Assembly (NCBI GenBank): GCA_965217685.1 | Contig: CBDCIZ010000003.1 | Span: 3,162,001 to 3,226,000 of the forward strand | Source: Aurantimonas sp965217685 | GTDB lineage: Bacteria > Pseudomonadota > Alphaproteobacteria > Rhizobiales > Rhizobiaceae | Direction: 5' to 3' | Length of the DNA stretch: 64,000 bases | Shown: positions 1 through 8,865 of the stretch, piece by piece | Position numbering within the stretch: the stretch's first letter is position 1 | Layout of the letters: the number at the start of each line of letters is the position of its first letter | Notes under the pieces: generated by a model | Databases searched by the model: none | Seen by the model: only the letters and a program-made list of their open reading frames with translations | What the model was told of the DNA's origin: nothing | Program-made: the position numbers and the translations under genes

Positions 1-446
1 TGATCGATGAAGAGAATGCCGTTCAGATGGTCGATCTCGTGCTGCAGGCAGGTCGCGAGAATGCCGTCGGCCGTCTCCTCGTGCAGCTTGCCGTCGAGCC
101 CGAGATAGCACCACGTCACCGTGGCCGGGCGCTCCACTTCGGCATAATAATCCGGGATCGAAAGGCAGCCCTCCTCGTAGACGTTGCGCTCGTCGGAATG
201 GCTGAGCACCTCCGGGTTGAGGAAGACGCGCGGCGTCTTCTCCTCGTCCTCCTTGGCGACGTCGATGACCAGCATCTGCAGCGGCTCGCCGACCTGGATG
301 GCGGCGAGGCCAATGCCCGGCGCGTCGTACATCGTCTCCAGCAGGTCGTCGGCGAGGCGCTGGACGTGCTCGTCCACCGTCTCGATCGGCTTCGACGTCT
401 GCCGCAGGACCGGGTCCGGCAGGATGATGAGGGGTTTGATCGTCAT
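1..446 (-). CDS. def: Peptide deformylase (3' end outside window)
   Basis: Removes the N-formyl group from new polypeptides in the cytosol. Translating the minus strand from the ATG at 446 gives about 148 residues that start MTIKPLIILPDPVLR. All three family motifs appear in order: GIGLAA near residue 45, EGCLS near 93 (metal-binding Cys) and HEIDH near 136 (two metal His and the catalytic Glu). The reading frame runs off the left window edge, so the C-terminal 20-30 residues are missing here; this is not a truncation of the gene. It is divergent from rmuC. Identity is firm from the motifs. Confidence 0.96.
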   Translation of the reverse strand, partial: MTIKPLIILPDPVLRQTSKPIETVDEHVQRLADDLLETMYDAPGIGLAAIQVGEPLQMLVIDVAKEDEEKTPRVFLNPEVLSHSDERNVYEEGCLSIPDYYAEVERPATVTWCYLGLDGKLHEETADGILATCLQHEIDHLNGILFID

Positions 447-540
447 TGCGGTCAGGTAATCGCTGGCGCGGGACCGGTCAATCTTCTCACCTGGCTTCTC
501 GCCTGGCTTCTCGTTTCCGTCGATTGTCTCTTGCATAAAT

Positions 541-555
541 GTTCTTGTTTTGATC
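541..555. promoter_or_regulatory. Candidate LexA (SOS) box before rmuC
   Basis: The sequence GTTC-TTGTTTT-GATC has the direct-repeat layout GTTC-N7-GTTC of alphaproteobacterial LexA sites, with one mismatch in the second half. It lies between the divergent def and rmuC genes. From family knowledge, rmuC (yigN) is a LexA regulon member in several Alphaproteobacteria. Binding is inferred, not shown. Confidence 0.45.
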
Positions 556-637
556 TAGTTGTCGTGAGTAAATTCTAGCCATGCCGGCCGGTGCGCAAGA
601 CAGGCCGGCCTGCCGCCGCAACGGAATTGCAAGCGCC

Positions 638-1852
638 ATGGACGCCACCCGACTCGCCGAGACCCTCTCCGCGCCGATCGCCCTGCCGGGCGATCTCATG
701 ATTTCGCTGGGAACGCTCGGCCTTCTCGCGCTGCTGGCGATCGTTCTGGTCGCGTGGCTGCGTTCGCGATCGCAGGTCCGGCGTCTCTTGGAGGATTTCG
801 ATCTCAGGCGCGAGGACGAAGAGGGCCGGGCCGCCGACCAGATCGACGCCGTCCTAAAATCCCAGGCCGAGATCACCGGCCGCATGCAGACCATGGCCGA
901 AATCTTCGGCGCCCGGCAGGCCGATCTCACCCGGACGATCGCCGAGCGTTTCGACGGCCTGTCGACCCGCGTCGGCCAGTCGATCCGCGACACGACGACC
1001 CTGACTAACGCCTCACTCTCGCAATTATCGGAGCGGCTGGCGGTCATCGATCGGGCGCAGGGCGAAATCCGGGGGCTTGCCGGCGAGGTGGTGCGGCTGC
1101 AGGACATCCTCGCCAACAAGCAGTCCCGCGGTGCCTTCGGGGAGGGGCGCATGCATGCGATCGTCGCCGACGCGCTGCCGGCGGCGAGCTATTCCTTCCA
1201 GGCGACGCTTTCCAACGGCAAGCGGCCGGACTGCCTGATCCTGATGCCGAATGGCGCGCCTTCGCTGGCGATCGATGCGAAATTTCCGCTCGAGGCCTAC
1301 ACGGCGCTGCGCGAGGCCGAGACGGACGACGCGCGGGCCTTCGCCGCCAGTCGTTTGCGCCGCGACATGGACGTTCATGTGAAGGCGATCGCGGAAAAAT
1401 ATCTGATCCCCGGCGAGACTCAGGACACGGCCTTCCTGTTCGTTCCCTCCGAAGCGGTTTTCGCCGAACTGCATGAGCGCTTCGAGGACATCGTCCAGAA
1501 GGCTTATCGATCACGGGTGGTGATCGTGTCGCCGTCGCTCCTGCTTCTCTCGATTCAGGTCGTCCAGGCGATCCTGAAGGATGCGCGCATGCGTGCCGAG
1601 GCCGGCCGCATCCAGAAGGAGGTCCGGCTTCTCGGCGAGGATCTGGTGCGGCTCGACGCGCGCGTCGCGGCGTTGAAGACGCATTTCGGCCAGACCGGAC
1701 GCGACATCGACCAGATCCTGACCTCGACGGAAAAGCTGATCCGGCGCGGCGAACGGATCGAAGCCGTCGAACTGGGCGAAGACCCGACCGCCGATCTGGC
1801 CGAGCGGGATCCCGCGGTTCAGTCGCGACCGCAGGTCAAGCTCGGTGGCTGA
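638..1852 (+). CDS. rmuC: DNA recombination protein RmuC
   Basis: A 404-residue member of the RmuC family, proposed membrane-anchored nucleases that limit inversions and rearrangements at short repeats. An N-terminal membrane segment (about residues 21-41, ISLGTLGLLALLAIVLVAW) is followed by a long charged helical, coiled-coil-like stretch to about residue 190. The RmuC core then runs to the end, with RPDCLILMP, LAIDAKFPLEAY and TAFLFVPSEAVFAEL. The frame is also open from an ATG at 581. Neither start has a strong ribosome site; 638 is chosen because it places the membrane segment close to the N-terminus. A SOS-like box lies upstream. Confidence 0.93.
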   Translation: MDATRLAETLSAPIALPGDLMISLGTLGLLALLAIVLVAWLRSRSQVRRLLEDFDLRREDEEGRAADQIDAVLKSQAEITGRMQTMAEIFGARQADLTRTIAERFDGLSTRVGQSIRDTTTLTNASLSQLSERLAVIDRAQGEIRGLAGEVVRLQDILANKQSRGAFGEGRMHAIVADALPAASYSFQATLSNGKRPDCLILMPNGAPSLAIDAKFPLEAYTALREAETDDARAFAASRLRRDMDVHVKAIAEKYLIPGETQDTAFLFVPSEAVFAELHERFEDIVQKAYRSRVVIVSPSLLLLSIQVVQAILKDARMRAEAGRIQKEVRLLGEDLVRLDARVAALKTHFGQTGRDIDQILTSTEKLIRRGERIEAVELGEDPTADLAERDPAVQSRPQVKLGG

Positions 1853-2017
1853 GCGCTCGCAACTTCATTCAACTTGCGTCTTGCGTCTTGCCCCGCAAGC
1901 GTTTGGACACTGCAATCGATGAAGGGCCTGGAGCCGACTAAGAAAAAGTAAAGCGGCCGGGATCGAATCGGCGATGGCCGCGTTCTTTAACCATAACGGG
2001 TTTTAGAGGGGATGATC

Positions 2018-3619
2018 ATGTCGCGCTTTGCGCCGGTCATGTTGATGGTTCTGGGTCTGACGGCAATGCCGTTGGGTCAGAGTGTTTTTGCCGCATCCTC
2101 TTCCGTAAGCATTGTTTCTTCCCAGGCAGCAACGGCACCGGCGTCATCCACCTCCGCCACGGACCTGACCACCGCATACAACGCCCAGACCGATCTCGAT
2201 TTCCGCAAGGGCCTGCAGATTCGACTGGCGTGGTCGGGTGATTATGTCGGTGCCTTCGACGGTGACGTCAACGCCGTTACCCTTCGCGCAGTTCGCGACT
2301 TTCAGGCGCGACACGGGATGACCGCGGACGGTGTGATCTCCGAGCCTATGTTGAAGAGCCTGATCGCCGTTTCCGACGAGGTCGAGACACGGTTCGGTCT
2401 TTCGCTTCGTTCCGATACGGACACTGGCGCGACAGCCGCTATCCCGACGAAACTGGTTTCCGACTTGGGCAAGACCGATGTCGGTCACCTCTGGCGGTCG
2501 GCCGATAATACTCTCGAGATCGAGACCGTGCGCATCGCCGACACGGGCCAGACGCTTTCGGGTCTCTATCAGGTTCTCAGCACTCCGACCGCCGATCGCA
2601 GCGTCGCCAACGCCCAGTTCGGTGGCGACTGGTTCACCATTGACGGCATTGAGGCCGGGCGTCCCTATACGATGAAGTTCGACGGTCGCGGCGGCGATCT
2701 GCGCGGCTTCTCCGTATCCTACGCCGCCGATCAGGCAAACCGCGTCCTGCCCTATGTCGTCGTCGCACAGAATCTCTTCGATCCTTACGCAGGCGAACCG
2801 GATGCGCCGCTCGTGGCCGCCAACGATCCCAAGGCGTTTTCGACCCTACTCGCCCGCAAGCGCGGCGGTGAAGAGAACCAGCGCTACGCCATGGCCTATG
2901 CCGACCCCGCAAACCCGCATCGTTTCGAGATGCCGGATAACCAGCTTCGTGGCGCGACCCCGTCACCGGTGCCGTATGCCGACGATTTCGACATGGCCGG
3001 CAGCGGTTTCGTCGTCTCGAAAGACGGCTGGCTCCTGACAAACGCCCACGTCGTCAAGGCCTGCAAGTCCGTCGTCGTCGGCGACGGCAACATCGCTACG
3101 AAGACCATCTTCGACCCGGATCACGATCTGGCGCTCGTCAAAGTGTCCATCAAGCAGGCTGGTGCTCTCGGTAAGCCATTGGCGATTTCCGCCGGCAAGC
3201 CGAGGCTCGGCGAGGACATTCTGGCGCTCGGCTATCCGCTGCGCTCGATCCTTGCCGACTCGCTGAATGTCACCCGCGGCAACGTCTCCTCGCTCCTCGG
3301 CCTGATGAACGACCCACGTTACCTGCAGATTTCGGCGCCGGTGCAGCCGGGCAACTCCGGCGGACCGCTCGTCGATCTCGCCGGTCGCGTCGTTGGCGTC
3401 GTGACCGCCAAGCTCAACGCTGTGGCCGTGGCCGACGCGACGGGCGACATTCCCCAGTCGATCAACTTCGCCATTCGCCCCGACGCCGTGACTCAGTTCC
3501 TTCATGCCAACAAGGTCACCTTTACAGTCGCCGATGCGAACACAGCGCTCGAAAGCGTGCCGAACGCGACCGCCAAGGTGAAGGACTCGATCTTGCCCAT
3601 TCTCTGCATTGGCAACTGA
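2018..3619 (+). CDS. Secreted trypsin-like serine protease with peptidoglycan-binding domain
   Basis: A 533-residue exported protein. A signal peptide (about residues 1-26) is followed by a PG_binding_1-like unit at about 60-115 (LRAVRDFQARHGMTADGVI). An uncharacterised middle region comes next. The C-terminal S1C (DegP-like) protease domain begins near 325. The triad is visible: His344 in TNAHVV, Asp370 in DHDLALVKV and Ser447 in QPGNSGGPL. No PDZ domain follows, unlike DegP. The ATG at 2018 is preferred over 2012 because AGAGGGG ends immediately before 2012. A TTAACCAT motif (1987-1994) resembles a CtrA half-site. Likely role is periplasmic or cell-wall-associated proteolysis; the substrate is unknown. 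Confidence 0.88.
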   Translation: MSRFAPVMLMVLGLTAMPLGQSVFAASSSVSIVSSQAATAPASSTSATDLTTAYNAQTDLDFRKGLQIRLAWSGDYVGAFDGDVNAVTLRAVRDFQARHGMTADGVISEPMLKSLIAVSDEVETRFGLSLRSDTDTGATAAIPTKLVSDLGKTDVGHLWRSADNTLEIETVRIADTGQTLSGLYQVLSTPTADRSVANAQFGGDWFTIDGIEAGRPYTMKFDGRGGDLRGFSVSYAADQANRVLPYVVVAQNLFDPYAGEPDAPLVAANDPKAFSTLLARKRGGEENQRYAMAYADPANPHRFEMPDNQLRGATPSPVPYADDFDMAGSGFVVSKDGWLLTNAHVVKACKSVVVGDGNIATKTIFDPDHDLALVKVSIKQAGALGKPLAISAGKPRLGEDILALGYPLRSILADSLNVTRGNVSSLLGLMNDPRYLQISAPVQPGNSGGPLVDLAGRVVGVVTAKLNAVAVADATGDIPQSINFAIRPDAVTQFLHANKVTFTVADANTALESVPNATAKVKDSILPILCIGN

Positions 3620-4000
3620 GCCCTCTGGTTGCTCGTTGGCGGTTTGGCGTCGAGAGCTGCGGAATTTTCTTCCCGAGTGCAGTCGATTGCGCCAATGAAG
3701 AAAGCGGTTCGGTCAAAAAGATCCGCTTTAATGAGCCGTTGACCTGAGTGAGCCGTCGACCTGAGAAGGTCGGCGGTTTTTTTATTTGGCGGTTTCGTCG
3801 GTCGACGGGCCACCGGTTCCATAGTTTGAGACACGACGATATTGGGCCGAGACGGGAAAAGCCGACAAACCAAGGGTCGTCACGGCCGTTGCCTCTAGGG
3901 CGATTTGGCGCAGCGCCTGCACTCTCGCCGTTCGCAGCGCGACGGACCCAATCGGCTCATGGTTCGTTGCAATCAAGAACCCATTCGAAAGGAGGCTGCG
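3620..4000. other. Intergenic region with an unassigned terminator
   Basis: No credible protein gene was found in these 381 bases. They hold a strong intrinsic terminator (3752-3783) 130 bases after the protease stop, and then the ribosome site AAGGAGG (3988-3994) of the next gene. The terminator may end the protease mRNA or a small RNA. Confidence 0.4.
3752..3783 (+). terminator. Rho-independent terminator
   Basis: The hairpin CCG-T-CGACCT / AGGTCG-G-CGG with a GAGA loop is followed by a run of seven T. It reads on the plus strand downstream of the serine protease gene. Confidence 0.75.
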
Positions 4001-4330
4001 ATGCCCGACCTCACGACCGACCCCGAAATGATGCGCTCTCAGCAGAACAGGGACACGAAGCAGCACATCAGCGACGACGAAACCCGCGAAACGCTCCAGA
4101 CCCGCGACACTGATCCCGCGAGCGGCAAGACCCGTAAAGCCGCCAAGTCCGGCGAGGCCAGGTTCGACGAAAAACGCCTCGATGCGGTGTTCCAGGACAA
4201 CGAGCCGGACAAGGGGCAGCCGGGTGAAGGCTCGCGACAGTCCGACGAAGACCTTGCCGAGAACACCGCCAAAAGCGAGAAGGGCGAGACCGGGCTTGCC
4301 GGTCCCGGCCGCTCCCGCCTCGGCGACTGA
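4001..4330 (+). CDS. Small hydrophilic hypothetical protein
   Basis: A 109-residue protein with no recognised domain. It is strongly hydrophilic, rich in Asp, Glu, Lys, Arg, Gly and Ser, with no Cys, no membrane segment and no signal peptide, so it is probably cytosolic and largely disordered. The start at 4001 is well supported by AAGGAGG seven bases upstream; an in-frame ATG at 3905 lacks such a site. The ending GLAGPGRSRLGD is preceded by repeated charged stretches. It stands alone between a terminator and the acyl-CoA synthetase. Composition resembles small stress-induced proteins, but no function can be assigned. Confidence 0.7.
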   Translation: MPDLTTDPEMMRSQQNRDTKQHISDDETRETLQTRDTDPASGKTRKAAKSGEARFDEKRLDAVFQDNEPDKGQPGEGSRQSDEDLAENTAKSEKGETGLAGPGRSRLGD

Positions 4331-4604
4331 CCTCTTACCGCGCTGGCCAAGGCACGGGCCCTGGCGCTCGTAATTGACCGAGCTTCCCCGTTTCCAAAGT
4401 GGTTCGATCCCGGCATAAGGGCGCTTGGCGCGTGATCAGGGAGGATCGTGTGCGAACATTTTTCGGATCGAATTCGTCTCGCCCGGCATCACGAAGGTCG
4501 CACTGGCACTTCGGCCCGTCGAATGTATGAATTTGAGGGACCGAAGCGTTGCTCTCGCGTTCGAAAAGAACACATGCGTGGCGCTCGACGAGGGAGGACA
4601 TGCC

Positions 4605-6508
4605 GTGACGAGCTGTTATCACGAGACCTATCGCGCCTGGTCGAAGGACGAAGAGGCCTTCTGGCTGGAAGCTGCCAGTCACCTCGACTGGTCGCTCGCA
4701 CCGCGAAAGGCGTTCGATGGCGAAGCCGGGGTCTATGGCCGCTGGTTTCCGGATGCCGAATGCAACACATGTTATAATGCCGTCGACCGCCATGTCGCCG
4801 ACGGCCGCGGCGGTCAGGCGGCGGTGATTTACGATTCGCCCGTGACCGGCACCACGCGGACGATTTCTTTCGACGCACTGTTCGCCGACGTGAAAGCGCT
4901 CGCCGCCAGCCTTGCCGACCTCGGAATCGTCAAGGGCGACCGGGTCATCATCTACATGCCGATGGTGCCCGAGACGATCGTCGCGATGCTTGCTTGCGCG
5001 CGCATCGGAGCCGTGCATTCAGTGGTGTTCGGCGGGTTCGCAGCCAAGGAACTCGCGACCCGCATCGACGACGCCACGCCAAAGCTGATCCTGAGCGCCT
5101 CCTGCGGCATCGAGCCGACGCGCAAGGTCGAGTACAAGCCGCTGCTCGACAAGGCGATCGAGCTGTCGCGCAACAAGCCGCAGGCGACGATCGTCCTGCA
5201 ACGGCCGGAGCTGACCTGCGACCTCGTTCCAGGCCGCGACCACGATTGGGACGTGCTGCGCCGCAAGGCGAATGCCGAGATCAAGGCGGGCCGCGAGATT
5301 CCCTGCGTTCCCGTGAAGGCGACCGATCCGCTCTACGTCCTCTACACCTCCGGCACCACCGGCAAGCCGAAGGGCGTCGTTCGCGACAATGGCGGCCACA
5401 TGGTCGCGCTGCACTGGTCGATGGAGGCGATCTTCGGCGTTAGCGAGGGCGACGTCTTCTGGGCCGCGTCCGACGTCGGCTGGGTCGTCGGCCATTCCTA
5501 CATCGTCTACGGCCCGCTGCTGAAGGGCTGTACCACCGTGCTCTACGAGGGCAAGCCGGTCGGAACTCCCGATGCGGGCGCCTATTTCCGGGTGATCGCC
5601 GACCATGGCGTCAAGGTGTTCTTCACCGCGCCGACGGCGATCCGCGGCATCCGCAAGGAGGATCCGAAGGGCGAGCTCGCAGGGCAATACGATCTGTCGA
5701 AGTTCGAGGCGCTGTTCCTGGCCGGCGAGCGGGCCGATCCCGAAACCATCATCTGGGCCGAGGACGCGCTGCAGCGCCCGGTGATCGACCATTGGTGGCA
5801 GACCGAGACCGGCTGGCCGATCGCCGCCAATCCGAAGGGTCTGGGGTTTCTGGAGGTCAAGCGCGGAAGCCCGGGCGTCATCATGCCGGGTTACCGGCTC
5901 GACGTTCTCGACGAGGCCGGCAAGCCCGTGCCGGCGGGCGAGATGGGCGCCATCGCTTTGCGCCTGCCGCTGCCGCCCGGCGCGCTTCCGACGCTGTGGA
6001 ACGCCGAAGACCGTTTTCGCGAGGGGTATCTGACCGAGTTTCCGGGCTACTACGCCACATCCGATGGCGGCTTCCTCGACGAGGACGGTTATCTCTACGT
6101 GATGGGGCGCACCGACGACGTCATCAACGTCGCCGGTCATCGCCTGTCGACTGGCGAGATGGAGGAGGCGGTCGCAAGCCACCCCTCCGTCGTCGAATGC
6201 GCCGTCATCGGCATGCGCGACGAATTGAAGGGCGAACTCCCCTGCGGCTTCGTCGTCCTGAAGAATGCGGAAGGGCTCGACCGGGCGGCGGTCGAGCGCG
6301 AGCTCGTGGCGATCGTGCGCGAGCCATCGGCCCGGTGGCCGCCTTCAAGCGGGTGCTCTTCGTCGACAAGCTGCCGAAGACGCGTTCCGGCAAGACCCTG
6401 CGGCGCACCATGAAGGCGATCGCCGACGGCGACGATTTCGACATGCCGGCGACGATCGACGACACCACCGCCATCGACGCGGTGAAGGCGGCGATGGCCA
6501 GGGGCTGA
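4605..6508 (+). pseudogene. prpE: Propionyl-CoA synthetase (PrpE-type), disrupted by a one-base deletion
   Basis: An acyl-CoA synthetase of the PrpE/ACSS3 type, which activates propionate (or acetate) to the CoA ester through an acyl-AMP. The GTG start at 4605 has AGGGAGGA directly upstream and gives the family N-terminus TSCYHETYRAW. The AMP-binding signature YTSGTTGKPKG and the hinge region RTDDVINVAGHRLSTGEMEE are intact. At about 6324 the frame breaks: ...VAIVRE is followed by CCATCGGC where CGCATCGGC is expected, so one G is missing. The true C-terminus (GPVAAFKRVLFVDKLPKTRSGK, then LRR) continues in another frame to 6508. The break removes the catalytic Lys of PKTRSGK. It is either a recent mutation or a sequencing error. 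Confidence 0.88.
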
Positions 6509-6654
6509 GCGGCATCGGCAAGGCCCCGTTCGTCGCTTGGCGCCGAGATCACCGCGCATTCGTCGGACGGATGCGTTTGCCTCGTCGCAATTTCAAGCTA
6601 GAAGCCGCCGCGACAGGGTTTGCGCCCCTTGCGTATCGCGCCGGAGACTTTCAG

Positions 6655-7599
6655 ATGAGCCAGACGCCCCCGACCGCCGCACCGGGTACTGTTTCCGGCA
6701 TCCCCGCAGGCGTTCCGGCAGACAATGGCGAGACCCAGGCCCGGCTTCTGGCCGAGGCGCTGCCTTTCATGCAGGCCTATGAGAACAAGACGGTCGTGGT
6801 GAAATACGGCGGCCACGCCATGGGCGACGCGGCGCTCGGCCAGGCGTTCGCCCGCGACATCGCGCTCTTGAAGCAGTCGGGCGTCAATCCGATCGTCGTC
6901 CATGGCGGCGGGCCGCAGATCGGTCGCATGCTCTCGCAGATGGGCATCGAATCGCGCTTCGAAGGCGGCCTGCGCGTCACCGACGAGGCGACAGTGAAGA
7001 TCGTCGAGATGGTCCTCGCCGGCTCGATCAACAAGGAAATCGTCGCGCTCATCAATGCCGAGGGGGAGTGGGCCATCGGCCTTTGCGGCAAGGACGGCAA
7101 CATGGTTTTCGCCGAAAAGGCGAGGAAGACCGTCGTCGACGCCGACAGCAACATCGAGCGCGTGCTCGATCTGGGCTATGTCGGCGAACCGGTCGAGGTC
7201 GACCGCACGCTGCTCGATTTGCTCGCCCGTTCGGAGATGATCCCGGTCATCGCGCCGGTGGCGCCGGGCCGCGACGGCGCGACCTACAACATCAACGCCG
7301 ACACCTTCGCGGGCGCCATCGCCGGCGCGCTGGAGGCCTCGCGGCTGCTCTTCCTGACCGACGTGCCGGGCGTCCTCGACAAGGACGGCAATCTGATCAA
7401 GGAGCTTTCGGTGGCCGAGGCGAAGAATTTGATCCGCGACGGCACCATTTCGGGCGGCATGATCCCGAAGGTCGAGACCTGCATCGAGGCGATCGAGCGA
7501 GGCGTCGAGGGCGTCGTCATCCTCAACGGCAAGAAGATGCATGCGGTGCTGCTGGAGCTTCTGACCGAGCACGGCGCCGGCACGCTGATCGTGCCCTGA
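6655..7599 (+). CDS. argB: Acetylglutamate kinase
   Basis: Phosphorylates N-acetylglutamate in the second step of arginine biosynthesis, in the cytosol. The 314-residue product has the glycine-rich phosphate-binding motif VVKYGGHAMGD, the second loop VHGGGPQIGRML, the acetylglutamate-contact segment LRVTDEATV, and NINADTFAGAIAGAL plus GGMIPKVETC near the C-terminus. The ATG at 6655 has GGAG eight bases upstream; the open frame continues further upstream but without family similarity. The N-terminal 30 residues are a Pro/Ala-rich extension common in rhizobial ArgB. The following HAD nucleotidase has the same orientation, a frequent arrangement in this order. Confidence 0.96.
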   Translation: MSQTPPTAAPGTVSGIPAGVPADNGETQARLLAEALPFMQAYENKTVVVKYGGHAMGDAALGQAFARDIALLKQSGVNPIVVHGGGPQIGRMLSQMGIESRFEGGLRVTDEATVKIVEMVLAGSINKEIVALINAEGEWAIGLCGKDGNMVFAEKARKTVVDADSNIERVLDLGYVGEPVEVDRTLLDLLARSEMIPVIAPVAPGRDGATYNINADTFAGAIAGALEASRLLFLTDVPGVLDKDGNLIKELSVAEAKNLIRDGTISGGMIPKVETCIEAIERGVEGVVILNGKKMHAVLLELLTEHGAGTLIVP

Positions 7600-7834
7600 G
7601 CCAAGGCGTCGGGTCCGGCCGCATGATCGCGGGCGCGCGCGTTTGCTCCGACGATGCGATTGCGGCACGCGCCAGGCGGTTCGGTCGCGGCCGTCGTTTC
7701 GTGTTCGGCCAGGGCTCGTGCTATGACGCCTGTCCGCGGTGGCCGGATAGCGGCGCCGCGCCGAAATGCCGATCACGCATGACCGTAGGGCGTTCATCTG
7801 TTCGGGCCCGCCCGCCCGCATTCGCCGGAGCCCC

Positions 7835-8614
7835 ATGACCGCCAGCGCGTCCACCCGATCGAGTGCCGGAAACCCGGCGTCCGCTTCCGCCGATACCCCC
7901 GCAACGAGCATCGAGACGACCGCCGACGCGCGGCCGGAAGACTTCGCCCATATCCGCGACTGGGTCTTCGATCTCGACAACACGCTCTATCCGCGTCACA
8001 CCGACCTGTTTTCGCAGATCGACCAGAAGATGACGGCCTTCGTCGCCGATTTCCTGAAGCTGCCGCCCGAGGAGGCGCGGGGAGTGCAGAAGGATTTCTA
8101 TCGCCGCTACGGCACGACGTTGCGCGGCCTGATGCAGGAGCACGACGTCGATCCCGACAGCTTCCTGCAATTCGTCCACGACATCGACTATTCCTGGCTG
8201 AAGCCCGACCCCGCGCTCGGCGAGGAGATCGCGGCGCTTCCGGGTCGGCGCTTCATCTTTACCAATGGCGACCGCGGCCACGCCGAGCGCGCGGCGCGCC
8301 AACTCGGCATCCTCGACCATTTCGAGGACATCTTCGACATCGTCGCCGCTGGCCTCGTGCCGAAGCCGGCTTCGGAAACCTACGACAAGTTCATGGGCCT
8401 CCACCGGATCGACGCGCCGAACGCCGTCATGTTCGAGGATCTGGCCCGCAATCTCACTGTCCCGAAATCGCTCGGGATGACGACCGTCCTCGTCGTGCCC
8501 CGCAATTTCGAGGCGACGCTGGGCGACGTGTGGGAGCATGAGGGCCGGGCGGGCGAGCATATTGACTTCGTCACCGACGATCTGGCCGTGTTCTTGCGGC
8601 GCATTCGGGGGTGA
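7835..8614 (+). CDS. HAD-family pyrimidine 5'-nucleotidase
   Basis: A 259-residue haloacid-dehalogenase hydrolase of the SDT1/pyrimidine 5'-nucleotidase type, expected to dephosphorylate UMP/CMP-like substrates in the cytosol. Motif I is WVFDLDNTLYP (nucleophile and acid Asp), motif II is FIFTNGD, motif III is the Lys in VPKPASETYDKFM, and motif IV is MFEDLARN. A four-helix cap lies between motifs I and II (LRGLMQEHDVDPDSFLQFVH). The first 40 residues are low complexity; GGAG lies four bases before the ATG at 7835. Its gene usually follows argB in Hyphomicrobiales. The substrate is inferred from the family. Confidence 0.88.
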   Translation: MTASASTRSSAGNPASASADTPATSIETTADARPEDFAHIRDWVFDLDNTLYPRHTDLFSQIDQKMTAFVADFLKLPPEEARGVQKDFYRRYGTTLRGLMQEHDVDPDSFLQFVHDIDYSWLKPDPALGEEIAALPGRRFIFTNGDRGHAERAARQLGILDHFEDIFDIVAAGLVPKPASETYDKFMGLHRIDAPNAVMFEDLARNLTVPKSLGMTTVLVVPRNFEATLGDVWEHEGRAGEHIDFVTDDLAVFLRRIRG

Positions 8615-8742
8615 GGAACGGCCCTTTTGGGCTTGGGCCACGGGCAAGCGCGTCTGGCCTGATCCTTCAGCGTTGCGATCCTGATGTCGACACTCGATCG
8701 AAGACAGGCCTGCCGCTGCTAAGAAGCGTATCATCTCGCCGG

Positions 8743-8770
8743 CGTCATCCTCGGGCTTGTCCCGAATCCG
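8743..8770. repeat. Half copy of a dispersed hairpin repeat
   Basis: The stretch begins CGTCATCCTCGGGCTTGTCC and matches the left arm of the complete element at 39369-39495 until it diverges after CCCGA. No matching right arm was found nearby, so it looks like a decayed copy. It lies in the gap between two convergent genes. Confidence 0.6.
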
Positions 8771-8865
8771 GCCACTGTTGGAGGGCCAAGCGTCTGCGGG
8801 CGAGCAACACAGAGGCGCCGGGATAAAAAGCCGCCGGTAGATTCTCGAGACGAGCCCTTTTGGCA

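Noticed and set aside
2007..2017. ATG at 2012 as the start of the serine protease
   Set aside because: The ribosome-binding AGAGGGG ends immediately before this ATG; the ATG six bases later at 2018 has proper spacing and still gives a good signal peptide.
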